From positions 24,255,600-24,319,599 of the forward strand of contig JANAVB010009598.1 in the NCBI GenBank assembly GCA_029216955.1: DNA of 64,000 nt, read 5' to 3'. How positions within the stretch are numbered: position 1 is the stretch's first letter; each line of letters starts with the position of its first letter. The notes under the pieces are model-generated. The model did no database searches. It was not told the DNA's origin and was given only the letters and a program-made list of their open reading frames with translations. This document shows positions 23,967 through 37,485 of this stretch, piece after piece. Source of the DNA: Iris pallida. Lineage: Eukaryota > Streptophyta > Magnoliopsida > Asparagales > Iridaceae. Position numbers and translations under genes: made by a program.

Positions 23967-25717
23967 TGTCACGACCCGCACCCTAGCGTTAGGGCACGAA
24001 ACGTGGGTACGTCCAGCCTACGCCGCAGTATCGACGGTAGAACGCTGCGGTAGAACGCTGTTCTAGGTCATAGTCACATCTAAAACAATATGCTATACTC
24101 TCCAGACGGAGGACAAACACATAAGGATACTATCTCAATCACAACTCTAAAGATAGATAACAGCACGATGAAATAGATAAGATAATCCACAAGAGAGAGA
24201 ACCAGGAGTGATAGTAAAATAGTTCTATTAAACAAACACAAGATTTCAAATACAACTCCAAGACAAACAATAAAGAAAATGAACAAACTCTAGGTAAGTA
24301 CTCCAAGCTCTACCAGTGTCCTCTAGGCTAACTGTGAACTCCAAGTACCTGTAAAAATTTATCAACGGGTCCAATCAGGATAGGAACGAGCACATATCTC
24401 TCACAACAGTTCATATCAGGAATGGACATATAAAGCAAGCTATAGAAAACTATACATGAATCGCTGTAAAGAGAAATCAACAAAAGAGAAGATATAACTG
24501 AGATATAATATGATAAATAAAGAATATAATCTTCTACGTGAATCAGAGCATGAATTGGTTATGTAAACAGCTTGGGTTGCACATGGATACAGCTAAGGAA
24601 TGCACATGGATAACTACTGGGGATAATGATCACATAACCAACTACACTCTCCCTGCCCCCAACCAATACACAAGGATCAAAGCATGTTATGTTATTGCAC
24701 ATGGATAACAACTACTGTATACATGGAGCTCATATGGTCATGAGTGTGCATGAATAACATATGAGTGCACATGGATAAATGTGAATACATGGAGTACATG
24801 ATGACCATGATAAAGTACATGAAACATGACATACTCGATGTATCCGAGGGGATAACATCGTATGAAAAGATCCAGAGGGTACTGATCCGTGTGAACGTCG
24901 TGTCAACATCAAGTATACTAGTCTATAACAAGAGTACATATCCAAAGAAGCATGAAAAGATCAGAGAATGTACTCGCCTGGTAATCCAAGCCGCTGATAA
25001 ATGTAGATGTCCAACTGGAGTCACAGTGTCCTATTTAGAGCAATCACAAGTCACAAAAGAGTCTAACATGAAATAAGAGTAATCTACAGTGCATTCTAAA
25101 TAGTTCTAGGTCCTTCTAGGTCAAAGTCTAATCAACAAGTCCACTAGGTCAACTAAAGTCAAATTAGAGTCAAACTAAAGTCAATGGTCTCTAAAGTCGT
25201 CAAACTACATGTCTACAGATTCGGTTTTTCGATACGAACCCAACCGTATGTCCAAAGTTGGATTCCGGCGGGCCGTGCACAAAATTGCCCATTGAGTGGG
25301 ACCGTGGGGACCGCAAAACGACGAACGATTCGACTGTCTCAGATTTAGACCAAATTTGGCATGCAGGACCAGAAAAACGATACGGTCCTGATGACGTAAG
25401 CTTCGTCTCGATCTGACGAGCGTACACAAAGTAATTGGAGAATTTACAAAGTGCACGATACGGTAAATTTTGATGGATACGTATCAAATTCGTCACGCAC
25501 ACGCGACCAATTTGAATTCCGTCAAAGCCCACATGACCACGAAGCTGTTACGCAGCTTTCGATATGTTCGTTTCAGGACCACGTCGTCCGGATTGGCGTG
25601 ATGCACGTCGTGTAGATGAATTTTTTAGTTTTCAAAACAGGTTTTTGGGAAACTTTGGGAATCGATTTCTCGGCGAGTAGTCGATGAATTCAAATTCCGC
25701 AAGAAGGGATTCGAACC
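23967..25717 (-). repeat. LTR of LARD C, left copy, part 1
   Basis: Matches 53062-54788 in the right LTR. It is interrupted at GATTCGAACC by F. It contains the LTR-end box, the GGGTCCAATCAGGATAGGAA box, the AATACACAAGGATC box and a short GTCAA cluster (about 25100-25200). Continues at 48323. Confidence 0.92.
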
Positions 25718-27330
25718 TGTCACGACCAGCACCCAATATTTGGACATCAACCGTGTACATGCCCAGCCTACGCCGCAGAGTCGGTGGTAGAACGCTGTAA
25801 CAATATGATGAACAACCACGCAATAATATAATTCTCACATAGATCAACCACAACTCAAAGTCACAGCTCAATAACTAGAAGGTGAAATAAATATCCATCT
25901 CAAAGGGGAAGTATGATAAATAAGTGAAATGATATCTCTACTACAAGTCTCAATATCAACTCAAAATCCAAACATGTCTCATCTCTAACTAAAAGGAACT
26001 AAGCAAACGCAGCAGGATCAGTCGCTGCGTACTCCTCCTGATAAGTATAGTCTGCCTCAGCTAAGTCTCCCATATATAGGCCATACTGGTCAGGGCACTC
26101 AACCTCCTCGCAATCACCTAAAATTTATTTGGTTACCCAGTCAGGATGGAACGAGTACAATTTATCGAATGCAGTTCCAAATATATGAAAGAGACTATAA
26201 ACAAAGGTTAGACACCAATTATGAGTTTTAAAAATAATAGTAAGACGAAAGTAAAGACAGTAAAATAAAATAAACAATACCTTCCCGACTGTTAGAAATA
26301 CCTTGATATGTGATCGGTCTGGGGTACTACACCGCACGGTCTACAATATCTACTTACAGAATATAAGCACTGTCTACAATATCTACTTGCAGGAAAATAA
26401 GCACTGTCTACAATGTCTACTTGCAGGAAAATAAGTACTGTCTACAATGTCTACTTGCAGAAAAATGAGCACTGTCTACAATGTCTACTTGCAGGAAAAT
26501 AAGCATTGTCTACAATGTCTACTTGCAGGAAAATAAGCACTGTCTATGGTCGGATCACATATCTTTGGTATTTCAATTCCCCTACTCATTGTTTATACTA
26601 AATAAAATTCACATAATTAATGACCAACCGATGAGATATAGTGTAATTCAATATTGAAAACAGACAACAAACTGTACTCGCCTGAGGTCCCGAACTGCTG
26701 TAATAGATCCAATACCAAGTCTGAGCCCAAATGACCTATTTAATAATTCAATAGGATCAACATACAAATTTGAATGTGTAAAACAATCTACTTGCAGGAA
26801 AATGAGCACTGTCTACAATGTCTACTTGCAGGAAAATAAGCACTGTCTACAATGTCTACTTGCAGAAAAATAAGCACTGTCTATGGTCGGATCACATATC
26901 TTTGGTATTTCAATTCCCCTACTCATTGTTTATACTAAATAAAATTCACATAATTAATGACCAACCGATGAGATAGTGTAATTCAATATTGAAAACAGAC
27001 AATAAACTGTACTCGCCTGAGGTCCCGAACTGCTGTAATAGATCCAATGCCAAGTCTGAGCCCAAATGACCTATTTAATAATTCAATAGGATCAACATAC
27101 AAATTTGAATGTGTAAAACAACAATTATTCTATTGACCTATAGCATGGTTTAGGTTATCTATTTATTTATTTGGGTTTGCAATCTTTAGCTCTAGTGTCC
27201 TAGTAAAAGTAAATTTTTACTGGCTGCTATGATGAAATACTACTCTATTAATTACCCCACTGCTACCCTTCTATACCAACTTCAGATTTAGTTGATATGG
27301 TCTTCTGTTTCAGTTCCCTGTGGGAATAAC
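25718..27330 (-). repeat. LTR of element F, left copy, part 1
   Basis: Corresponds to 44875-46130. It is about 340 bp longer than the right copy because a block including three 34-bp repeat units, through GTGTAAAACAA, is present twice (about 26450-26786 and 26787-27131). Interrupted after ATAAC (27326-27330) by LARD G. Confidence 0.9.
26340..26545. repeat. 34-bp tandem repeats in LTR F, left
   Basis: About six units built on ACTGTCTACAATGTCTACTT followed by GCAGGAAAATAAGC. A further three units occur at about 26787-26885 and six at 45477-45690 in the right LTR. They are contiguous and unspaced, so not a CRISPR array. Confidence 0.88.
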
Positions 27331-30300
27331 TGTCATGACCCGCACCCACCGTGAGGGTACGAGTACGTAACAACGCCCAGCCTACGCCGCATTGTCGGCG
27401 GTAGAACGCTGTTCTAGGTCATGAACTATAACTAGCATAATATGAATACTCTCCATAAGGAGGCCAACACAGAGGTACAACTCAATCACAATCTAAGGTA
27501 GAATGATAAAGATAGATAAACATAAAATCCAAAAGAGATACAGGAGATAGAAGTCTAAGTGTCTAAGATACATAATCCCAGAAATACATCTCAAAACTCA
27601 AATACAGTAATCCACAAGTAAATACAACTCCAGACAAAATAAAATAACTATCTAAACAACCTCTACTGTGTCTCCTCTAGGCTAGCAGGCAATCCCAGGC
27701 TATCTGTAAAATTTATCAACAGGTCCAGTCAGGACAGGAGCGAGCACAATACATCTCATGCAGTTCATATCATGTCAGGAAATATAAAGCAGGCAATAGA
27801 ATAAGATACATGAAATGCTGTAAGAAGATGTACATAAAAACAGGAGAGATATTTGATAACTGGAAATATATATACATGATAAGTAAGAACTGTAAGTGAC
27901 TAGTGATTTAGAGTACGAGATGGCATGTAATTGGCTTAGGTTGTACATGATGAACATGAAAAGTAACAGAGTGTACATGATGGGTAAATCATATGACCAT
28001 TTATACTCACCCCTACCCACAATCAATACACAAGGATCTATTCAAGTTACGTTACGGACATGATGTTTTGGTTATACAAGAAACACATGAGGAAACATGA
28101 GCGTACATAAAAGAACATGAGAGTACATGAACGTACATGTAAGAACATGAGAGAACATGAGTGTACATGAATAACGCAGAAGCAAGGAATACATGATGTA
28201 CATGAAATACATGTCATAAAGTATCCGATGCGCCGGTTAAGGGGGATAACATCCCAAGAAGAGATCCATATAGTACCAATCCGTGATGATAACGTGACAG
28301 CATCAAGTAAAAGTAATCTAGAGCGAGAATATAATTCGTGACAAGTATGAAACGATCAGAGAATGTACTCGCCTGATATCTGAATGTCCAAGGTAAAGAT
28401 ACTATCCGAGGAGAGGTGTCTGGCTCCTAATTAGAACAGCACAAGTCACAACATGTCCAGAAGGGTAATATAAAGCACTACAATACATTCTACATGAATC
28501 TAGGTCAAACTAGGCCATGTCCTAACCCAGCAAGTCTTACTAGGCCTAACCAAGACTATCCTAGCAAGCACACATCAATACAAGGCTATACAAGCCAACA
28601 TACACCCAACTCTATATAGCATGCAATTATTCAATACTCAAATAGGCAAGAATTTACATTGGATATACACTAGGTAATCTATTACTTCAAAATATATATG
28701 TCTACACATATATACACATGCATATATTGGTATTCAATATTAGGTCTATAATCATGGCATTTCAAATGGTTATATAAACTTATATATTACAACACAATAT
28801 GCAAACATATATATAATATACATACATAGCTAAGTTAACTGTATTCATAAATACTTATTTAAGAGGCTATGTGTGTGTATGTGAACATGGCAAAGGGGCA
28901 AGTGAGGGTTAAATGGGCATACATAGTGTATACATATCAAAGAGTGTCAAAGTGTAAGTGAACAAAGTGTCAAGTGTGATAGTGTCTACATAGTATAAGG
29001 GGTACATGAGGTAACATAGGATTTGTGTTAACATAGAACATTACATCTCATTAACTTGTATATTGCATACATTACATCTATTATTATATTACATTCATGC
29101 TTGCATTCATTCATCATTCATTTATTCTCTTGCACTACTATATGCACCATACATTACATACTATGGAACCTACATATTTATTACAAGCCATACTTATACA
29201 TGCTTACATTAGATAGGATACTTACACCTCATACATCATTTATTTAAATATTTACTCATGTTTGCATTCTCTATTTAATTACATAATGTATATATATTAA
29301 CATGGGTTAAAATCAAATAGAACATTATATTACACACAAGGGTGCACAAAATGCATATGCCGAATAGTAACTCCTACTAATAATCAATACTGTACCATCT
29401 CAGCATGAATTAAAATCTAGGATTAAACTATGTTATAGATCTATGTGTTAGCTTTCCGAAACTTCAAACGGATCGCGTTTTCGTTTCCGGAAACTCCCGG
29501 AATCGCGAAAACACCGAGAACGCGTTTGTCTTTCATACAGCTAACACTCAAATACTTCTCTAGAAAGTTACAGAAAGAATTAGGCCTATTAATATATGTT
29601 TTTGGAAATCTAACTTCAATACGCTTCTTTTTAAAAAAAACGGGAGATTAAACCGAGCTTTGAGCTAGAAGTTATGACATTTCTAAGTTAGGGCTGAAAT
29701 TAAAAACGTGGATAAAAATCATGACGGATTTGGGTAGTTTGAGACAAAAGAACACAAGTATATAACATAATATAACCAGAACTCACTCTCTGCACAAATA
29801 TATATATATATGAGACACTATAGAACACATCTCCAATACAAAAATATGAGATTAAACTTGTAATAATTCATTCATACATAACAACAACACATAGTGTGTC
29901 CAAATTTGGGGTTTTCCCACATGGACACAACCACAACACAAAGGACACTCCTATGACCTCCAAATGGATACGAAATGGACACAAATGGAGATACAACCAT
30001 GGGGGTCATTCCTATGGGTTCAAAATAGACCTATATGCATGAGGAAATGAAAAGGAGAATGGATTTATACCTCCCGGTAGATCGAATCGAAGAAAAGCCT
30101 TCCCGGAGCGACATCGACACGTAGAGATTCCAAAAGGACACGAACGAGCTCCGAATCCTCCCAAACTTGGGTAGCTTTCTCCTTGGCTAGAATAGAGAAG
30201 GAAAGAAGAAGATTTGGTGGCGAAATGGAAGGATTTGGTGGAGAAATTGCTAGGGATTGCTCTCTAGAAATTTGGGGAAGAACAAGAGAGAGAGTGTGGA

Positions 30301-30783
30301 TGAGAATAATAAAATGAACTTGAGCCTATCCTCTCCCAAAGTGGCTGGCCGTATGGGGCTATTTGTCCTATTATTGTAAGGTCCAAAATGCCCCCACTAA
30401 CCTATTCTATGAGTATTAGGAAAGGGCTAATTGGTTGGGGCTAAATTAGTCATTCTAAAGTCTCTAATCACACTAACCTTATCCATAATAATTAGTCAAA
30501 CCTCTAACTAAAATATTTCTATCATGTGGACTAAAATTAATATCATGTGGGCCATGCCTAACTAGTATGTGGGTCCCACTAGAGTCAAACTACCCCCGGT
30601 CCCCGTTTCAAGTCGGATTGAGTTGAAATTCGAACCCGACTCAAATAACCCCAAAACAATATCATAAATAATAAAATAAATTTCAACCCCAAAATAATAT
30701 CATAAATAATAAAATAAATTTTAAAAATATTCAAAAATATAAAATGACAAAAATATCCCTGTTTCTGAAAACTGGGGGTGACA
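27331..30783 (-). repeat. LTR of LARD G, left copy (3' LTR)
   Basis: TGTCATGACCC to GGGGGTGACA. Contains the shared LTR boxes, a run of ACATGAG-type short repeats (28085-28180), AT-rich DNA rich in ATATAT and CATACAT, and a TATA-like TATAAAT (30069-30063). No coding frame is supported. Confidence 0.95.
30063..30069 (-). promoter_or_regulatory. Putative TATA box of LARD G, left LTR
   Basis: The minus strand reads GGAGGTATAAATCC; the same sequence is at 36767-36761 in the right LTR. The A/G-rich stretch at 30190-30310 lies upstream on the minus strand. Confidence 0.5.
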
Positions 30784-33700
30784 AATCTATCCACCTTAAA
30801 AAAAATTCGTCCTCGAAATTAAAACAAAGCAATCACAGGAAACACATGCAGAAAACAATCTCGTTCAAATACTTTTCAAAAAAAATCAGCAATAAAAAAA
30901 ATCTCTTTGAGACACATCAAACATTTGTAAATAAAAACTGATACGTGTCCGATACGGACACAAGACCATCACAAAATCACACCTATCAAAGGTCAAAATC
31001 AACAATCACCAACGCAATAAATATCGAAATAATTTAAAGAGGTCAAATACAAAATATCCTTAGGCCAGAAATGACATTAAAATATCCTAATCACATGGTT
31101 AGGCTCTAGGTCAAACAGTCTCTAGGGTTTCACTAGCAAAATATCAAAATAACAAGTCATGATTTTAAATAGTTTTAAAATGATTTAAAAATTACCAAAA
31201 ATCATATCATGATTTAAATGTCAAATCAATAAATGATTAAAATTACAAAATTTCAAAATTACCCTCATTTTAGAGAACTGGGTGTTACAAGTCTACCCAC
31301 CTTAGAAAAATTTCATCCTCAAAATTAAAATGTTCATACTCCTTCTAGGTCAAACCCCCCATAATCAAAGTCTCAGAACTTAAACAATCATACGATTTAA
31401 AAGGATAACATACAGGGTAATGGCATACGGTGGTAGTGAAAGTCTCATCTAGGTATACTAGTCATACTAAACCAAAACGGTCATATGGTATCAAAACACA
31501 CAAGCAATCTAGGGTGCTAAACTAGAAAAGATACAGAAATAACAATCATCAAGACTGTAAGGCAGTCTACCATCCTATATGAAAACTGGTACTTATCAAA
31601 ATAAAATAAAGTTAACTACCATTTATCTAATAAGGGGTACTATTCAAGAAAATCAAAATCAAAAGTTAAAGAATGAAAGCCAATTGCATGGAAATCCAAT
31701 CACAATATATTTATATATAGAGTGTTAGAGAGGGAAAAGCTAGCATTATGTACAAGTTATGTAGTTCGTGTGTGTATGGATGTATGTGGACATGTTCATA
31801 TGGTTAGATAATAGGCGTGTGTGTATGTGAAATATACATGAAAGTGCATAGGAGGATTTGGGGTTTCAAACAATAACTATCAAGTTACACTAATCATGGC
31901 ATATTGGTTAAACAATCTACAATACACAACTCATTTGCTCATAACATGCATGGCTAACCATGTATATATGTATATATAAAGAGGTAGAGATTTAGTTATG
32001 TATGTATATACATTATAACATGTATGTCTAAGCTCTATATATATCTATATAGATATATAATCATGACATAGAGAGAGGAAGAGTTTGGTTACATGACAGG
32101 GTATACTAAGTTAGGGGGTGTGTGTGTGTCCTTGTACAGGGTTATAGCTTAGTATTGAAAGGTTAAACCCAGTTTTAGTTCAGCATTTACATACAAAATC
32201 TAAAAATAAGCTAACATTTAAACCAGTGCAATATTAACATAATGCAATTTCAAAATTTAGGAGTTTGAAACATCACAACTAATCTCAATGCTCTCAATAC
32301 ATCCTAACATGATAGAAATAAAACCCTAATATACTATCAATACATTTATCTACGCATACAGTTCAATATTACATGTTAAATCTGAAATTGAACTAAACAT
32401 GGAAATCAATGTAAAAATGTTAACATGTATTCAGTTTTCAGGATTTTAGAGAATTTGCACATCAAAACCAACTCAATGTTTATCACAACCTAACATGTAA
32501 GAATATGGAACCTAAATTTATATCCCTACAACAACAATGTACACAGCTCTAAATATTACATTTAAAACAATCAATTTGAACTAACATTTAAAATCCCGTA
32601 TTAAGGATTAATATGTACACAGTCTCAGATTTGACAAATTTAAACACAAAACTCAACCAAAAAAAAAATTTAAATTGAAACCCTACGTATAACATACATG
32701 TGCAGTGATATAAATAAAACTATTATCATGAAATTTTATATTTAAATTATGAGTTAAGCTAGGAAAAGCAGAGAATCGGAAATATTGGGGTTTTGAAAAT
32801 TTAAACATTAACGACATATTAATATGTATTCAGATATGTGGAAATCAAGTGTAGCATGCATAAGTGTCAGAAAAGTGTCCACTATATATATTCATATATA
32901 TTCTCATGTTCCAATATAAAATTTTAATTCTACGTTAAGACCAACAATTAGATTCCTACCAAGGTTGCAAGCAGGTGATTGACGTAATCAAGACAGTATT
33001 ATTATTATTATTTAATACATGAATAATAGCAAGAAAGAAATAACGATAAAATCTGTTTTTGCTTATCTGTTTAAAAGAAAAACCCATTTTGAAACCCAGA
33101 GCTAAATTTTCAAATCCAAGATAAAGTCTAGCAAAATCATCGATTCATTGTATTAAGAAGAATTTCATAGTAAGAAGTTACACAAAGTTTATAAAAACAG
33201 CTAAAGCTACTCCTAAGTTAAATAAATGAGAAACAAAACAAACAAATAACAATTCTCTCTTTCTTTCTTTTTCTTTTTTTTGAAGGACTGAAACAAAAGT
33301 AGAGAAAACATGTTCAAAAATATTTAAGGTACAATCTGATAATCATATGCGTCTTCTTGAAATTATGTTGTCAGAATTCTGCCACGCCAATAAGCATAGC
33401 TACAATAAACGATAGAGTCCATAATAAGGCATACACCCTATAATCATGTTATCTAGAATTCTTACCACGCCACCCGGTATGGCTGCAAGAAAATCTAGAT
33501 TTCATAACTAAGATAAGTATAGCTATATTAGGCTCTACGTCCTTGTCATGCTAGCAAATATGACTGCAATAAATTCTAAATTCCATAATAAAGTAGACTT
33601 TTACCTTTCTCACTGTCCTTATCAAGTATGTTATCAGGTTATACCTTAATTCCAAAAGAATGTACATATACATATAAATACAAACTCAAATTCAACAACT

Positions 33701-34032
33701 AACATCAAGATTCAAAATTCAATAATAATCCATCAAAAATCATAAAAATACAGACTCAAATTCAACCACTAACATCAAGATTCAAAATTCAAAAATAATC
33801 CATCAAAATCAGTTCAATAACAGGAAGTAAAGGTAAATCAAATCAGGGAAAAACAGATTTCAAATCGAAGTTAAAATAAGATTCTCAAGGGTCGTCCCAG
33901 GAATCTCTCAAGGAATCCTAACCGTGATTGAGTACCTTCAAAATATATCCTATTCCTACTGCAGGCTGTAGTAGTACTCTAGTTCGAATACCACTACATA
34001 AACTCGACCTACATGGGCCACCACTAAAAACG
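30784..34032 (-). other. Internal region of LARD G (non-coding)
   Basis: Begins with ATCTATCCACCTTA and TTCGTCCTCGAAATT, the complement of the 3' end and polypurine region of related elements. At about 31030-31304 a second junction occurs: a stretch resembling the end of LTR D (…ACTGGGTGTTACA to 31289) followed by another GTCTACCCACCTTAG. Three imperfect units with CCACGCCA/CATAGCT motifs lie at about 33360-33600. The right end has hairpin TGTAGT/ACTACA (33967-33998) and the putative primer site. No retroviral domain. Confidence 0.8.
33967..34023 (-). other. Leader hairpin and putative primer site of LARD G
   Basis: TGTAGT (33967-33972) pairs with ACTACA (33993-33998). The primer-like sequence at 34023-34006 has one change from the A/C/F version (ACCTACATGGG for ACCTGCATGGG). 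The second hairpin seen in A, C and F is not preserved. A 9-nt spacer separates the site from the LTR. Confidence 0.5.
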
Positions 34033-37000
34033 TGTCACGACCCGCACCCACCGTGAGGGTACGAGTACGTAACAACGCCCAACCTACGCCGCAGTGTCGA
34101 CGGTAGAACGTTGTTCTAGGTCATGAACTATAACTAGCATAATATGAATACTCTCCATAAGGAGACCGACACAGAGGTACAACTCAATCACAATCTAAGG
34201 TAGAATGATAAAGATAGATAAACATGAAATCCAAAAGAGATACAGGAGATAGAAGTCTAAGTGTCTAAGATACATAATCCCAGAAATACATCTCAAAACT
34301 CAAATACAGTAATCCACAAGTAAATACAACTCCAGACAAAATAAAATAACTATCTAAACAACCTCTACTGTGTCTCCTCTAGGCTAGCAGGCAATCCCAG
34401 GCTATCTGTAAAATTTATCAACAGGTCCAGTCAGGACAGGAGCGAGCACAATACATCTCATGCAGTTCATATCATGTCAGAAAATATAAAGCAGGCAATA
34501 GAATAAGATACATGAAATGCTGTAAGAAGATGTACATAAAAACAGGAGAGATATTTGATAACTGGAAATATATATACATGATAAGTAAGAACTGTAAGTG
34601 ACTAGTGATTTAGAGTACGAGATGGCATGTAATTGGCTTAGGTTGTACATGATGAACATGAAAAGTAACAGAGTGTACATGATGGGTAAATCACATGACC
34701 ATTTATACTCACCCCTACCCACAATCAATACACAAGGATCTATTCAAGTTACGTTACGGACATGATGTTTTGGTTATACAAGAAACACATGAGGAAACAT
34801 GAGCGTACATAAAGAACATGAGAGTACATGAACGTACATGTAAGAACATGAGAGAACATGAGTGTACATGAATAACGCAGAAGCAAGGAATACATGATGT
34901 ACATGAAACACATGTCATAAAGTATCCGATGCGCCCGCTAAGGGGGATAACATCCCAAGAAGAGATCCATATAGTACCAATCCGTGATGATAACGTGACA
35001 GCATCAAGTAAAAGTAATCTAGAGCGAGAATATAATTCGTGACAAGTATGAAACGATCAGAGAATGTACTCGCCTGATATCTGAATGTCCAAGGTAAAGA
35101 TACTATCCGAGAAGAGGTGTCTGGCTCCTAATTAGAACAGCACAAGTCACAACATGTCCAGAAGGGTAATATAAAGCACTACAATGCATTCTACATGAAT
35201 CTAGGTCAAACTAGGCCATGTCCTAACCCAGCAAGTCTTACTAGGCCTAACCAAAACTATCCTAGCAAGCACACATCAATACAAGGCTATACAAGCCAAC
35301 ATACACCCAACTCTATATAGCATGCAATTATTCAATACTCAAATAGGCAAGAATTCACATTGGATATACACTAGGTAATCTATTACTTCAAAATATATAT
35401 GTCTACACATATATACACATGCATATATTGGTATTCAACATTAGGTCTATAATCATGGCATTTCAAATGGTTATATAAACTTATATATTACAACACAATA
35501 TGCTAACATATATATAATATACATACATAGCTAAGTTAACTGTATTCATAAATACTTATTTAAGAGGCTATGTGTGTGTATGTGAACATGGCAAAGGGGC
35601 AAGTAAGGGTTAAATGGGCATACATAGTGTATACATATCAAAGAGTGTCAAAGTGTAAGTGAACAAAGTGTCAAGTGTGATAGTGTCTACATAGTGTAAG
35701 GGGTACATGAGGTAATATAGGATTTGTGTTAACATAGAATATTACATCTCATTAACTTGTATATTGCATACATTACATCTATTATTACATTACAGTCATG
35801 CTTGCATTCATTCATCATTCATTTATTCTCTTGCACTACTATATGCACCATACATTACATACTATGGAACCTACATATTTATTACAAGCCATACTTATAC
35901 ATGCTTACATTAGATAGGATACTTACACCTCATACATCATTTATTTAAATATTTACTCATGCTTGCATTCTCTATTTAATTACATAATGTATATACATTA
36001 ACATGGGTTAAAATCAAATAGAATATTATATTACACACAAGGGTGCACAAAATGCATATGCCGAATAGTAACTCCTACTAATAATCAATACTGTACCATC
36101 TCAGCATGAATTAAAATCTAGGATTAAAGTATGTTATAGATCTATGTGTTAGCTTTCCGAAACTTCAAACGGATCGCGTTTTCGTTTCCGGAAAACTCCC
36201 GAAATCGCGAAAACACCGAGAACGCGTTTGTCTTTCATACAGCTAACACTCAAATAATTCTCCAGAAAGTTACAGAAAGAATTAGGCCTATTAATATATG
36301 TTTTTGGAAAGCTAACTTCAATACGCTTCTTTAAAAAAAACGGGAGATTAAACCGAGCTTTGAGCTAGAAGTTATGACATTTCTAAAGTTAGGGCTGAAA
36401 TTAAAAACGTGGATAAAAATCATGACGGATTTGGGTAGTTTGAGACAAAAGAACACAAGTATATAACATAATATATCAAGAACTCACTCTCTACACTAAT
36501 ATATATATATGAGACACTATAGAACACATCTCCAATCCAAAAATATGAGATTAAACATGTAATAATTCATTCATACATAACAACAACACATAGTGTGTCC
36601 AAATTTGGGATTTTCCCACATGGACACAACCACAACACAAAGGACACTCCTATGACCTCCAAATGGATACAAAATGGACACAAATGGAGATACATCCATA
36701 GGAGTCATTCCTATGGGTTCAAAATAGACCTATATGCATGAGAAATGAAAAGGAGAAGGGATTTATACCTCCCGGTAGATCGAATCGAAGAAAAGCCTTC
36801 CCGGAGCGACACCGACACGTAGAGATTCCAAAAGGACACGAACGAGCTCCGAATCCTCCCAAACTTGGGTATCTTCCTCCTTGGCTAGAATGGAGAAGAA
36901 AAGAAGAAGATTTGGTGGCGAAATGGAAGGATTTGGTAGGAGAAATTGCTAGGGATTACTCTCTAGGAATTTGGGGAAGAACAAGAGAGAGAGTGTGGAT

Positions 37001-37485
37001 GAGAATAATGAAATGAACTTGAGCCTATCCTCTCCTAAAGTGGCTGGCCATATGGGGCTATTTGTCCTATTATGGTAAGATCCAAAATGCCCCCACTAAC
37101 CTATTCTATGAGTATTAGGAAAGGGCTAATTGGTTGGAGCTAAATTAGTCATTCTAAAGTCTCTAATCACACTAACCTTATCCATAACTAATTAGTCAAA
37201 CCTCTAACTAAAATATTTCTATCATATGGACTAAAATTAATATCATGTGGGCTATGCCTAACTAGTGTGTAGGGTCCCACTAGAGTCAAACTACCCCCGG
37301 GTCCCCATTTCAAGTCGGATTGAGTTGAAATTCGAACCCGACTCAAATAACCCCAAAACAATATCATAAATAATAAAATAAATTTCAACCCTAAAATAAT
37401 ATCATAAATAATAAAATAAATTTTAAAAATATTCAAAAATGTAAAATGATAAAAATATCCCTGTTTCTGAAAACTGGGGGTGATA
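34033..37485 (-). repeat. LTR of LARD G, right copy (5' LTR)
   Basis: TGTCACGACCC to GGGGGTGATA, the last CA mutated to TA. 3,453 bp, as long as the left copy. TATA-like TATAAAT at 36767-36761. A 92-codon plus-strand frame at 36738-37016 is not kept in the left copy. Confidence 0.95.

Larger units (their letters stand above)
27331..37485 (-). mobile_element. LARD G: youngest insertion of the stack
   Basis: Left (3') LTR 27331-30783 and right (5') LTR 34033-37485, both exactly 3,453 bp and visibly near-identical. Internal 30784-34032 is non-coding. TSD ATAAC at 27326-27330 and 37486-37490. Differences between the LTRs are mostly C/T or G/A, many in the CpG-rich terminal box (TGTCATGACC against TGTCACGACC). 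Right end TGATA against TGACA in the left copy. The polypurine side is at 30784 and the primer side at 34006-34023, giving minus orientation. Confidence 0.95.

Noticed and set aside
24765..25076. 103-codon plus-strand frame, repeated at 53847-54158
   Set aside because: Kept twice only because the two LTRs of C are near-identical copies; no domain, and opposite to element direction.
26340..26545. CRISPR-like regular repeats
   Set aside because: Units are contiguous with no unique spacers, and the context is a plant LTR.
36738..37016. 92-codon plus-strand frame, charged peptide
   Set aside because: Lies in LTR G and is not open in the left LTR copy.
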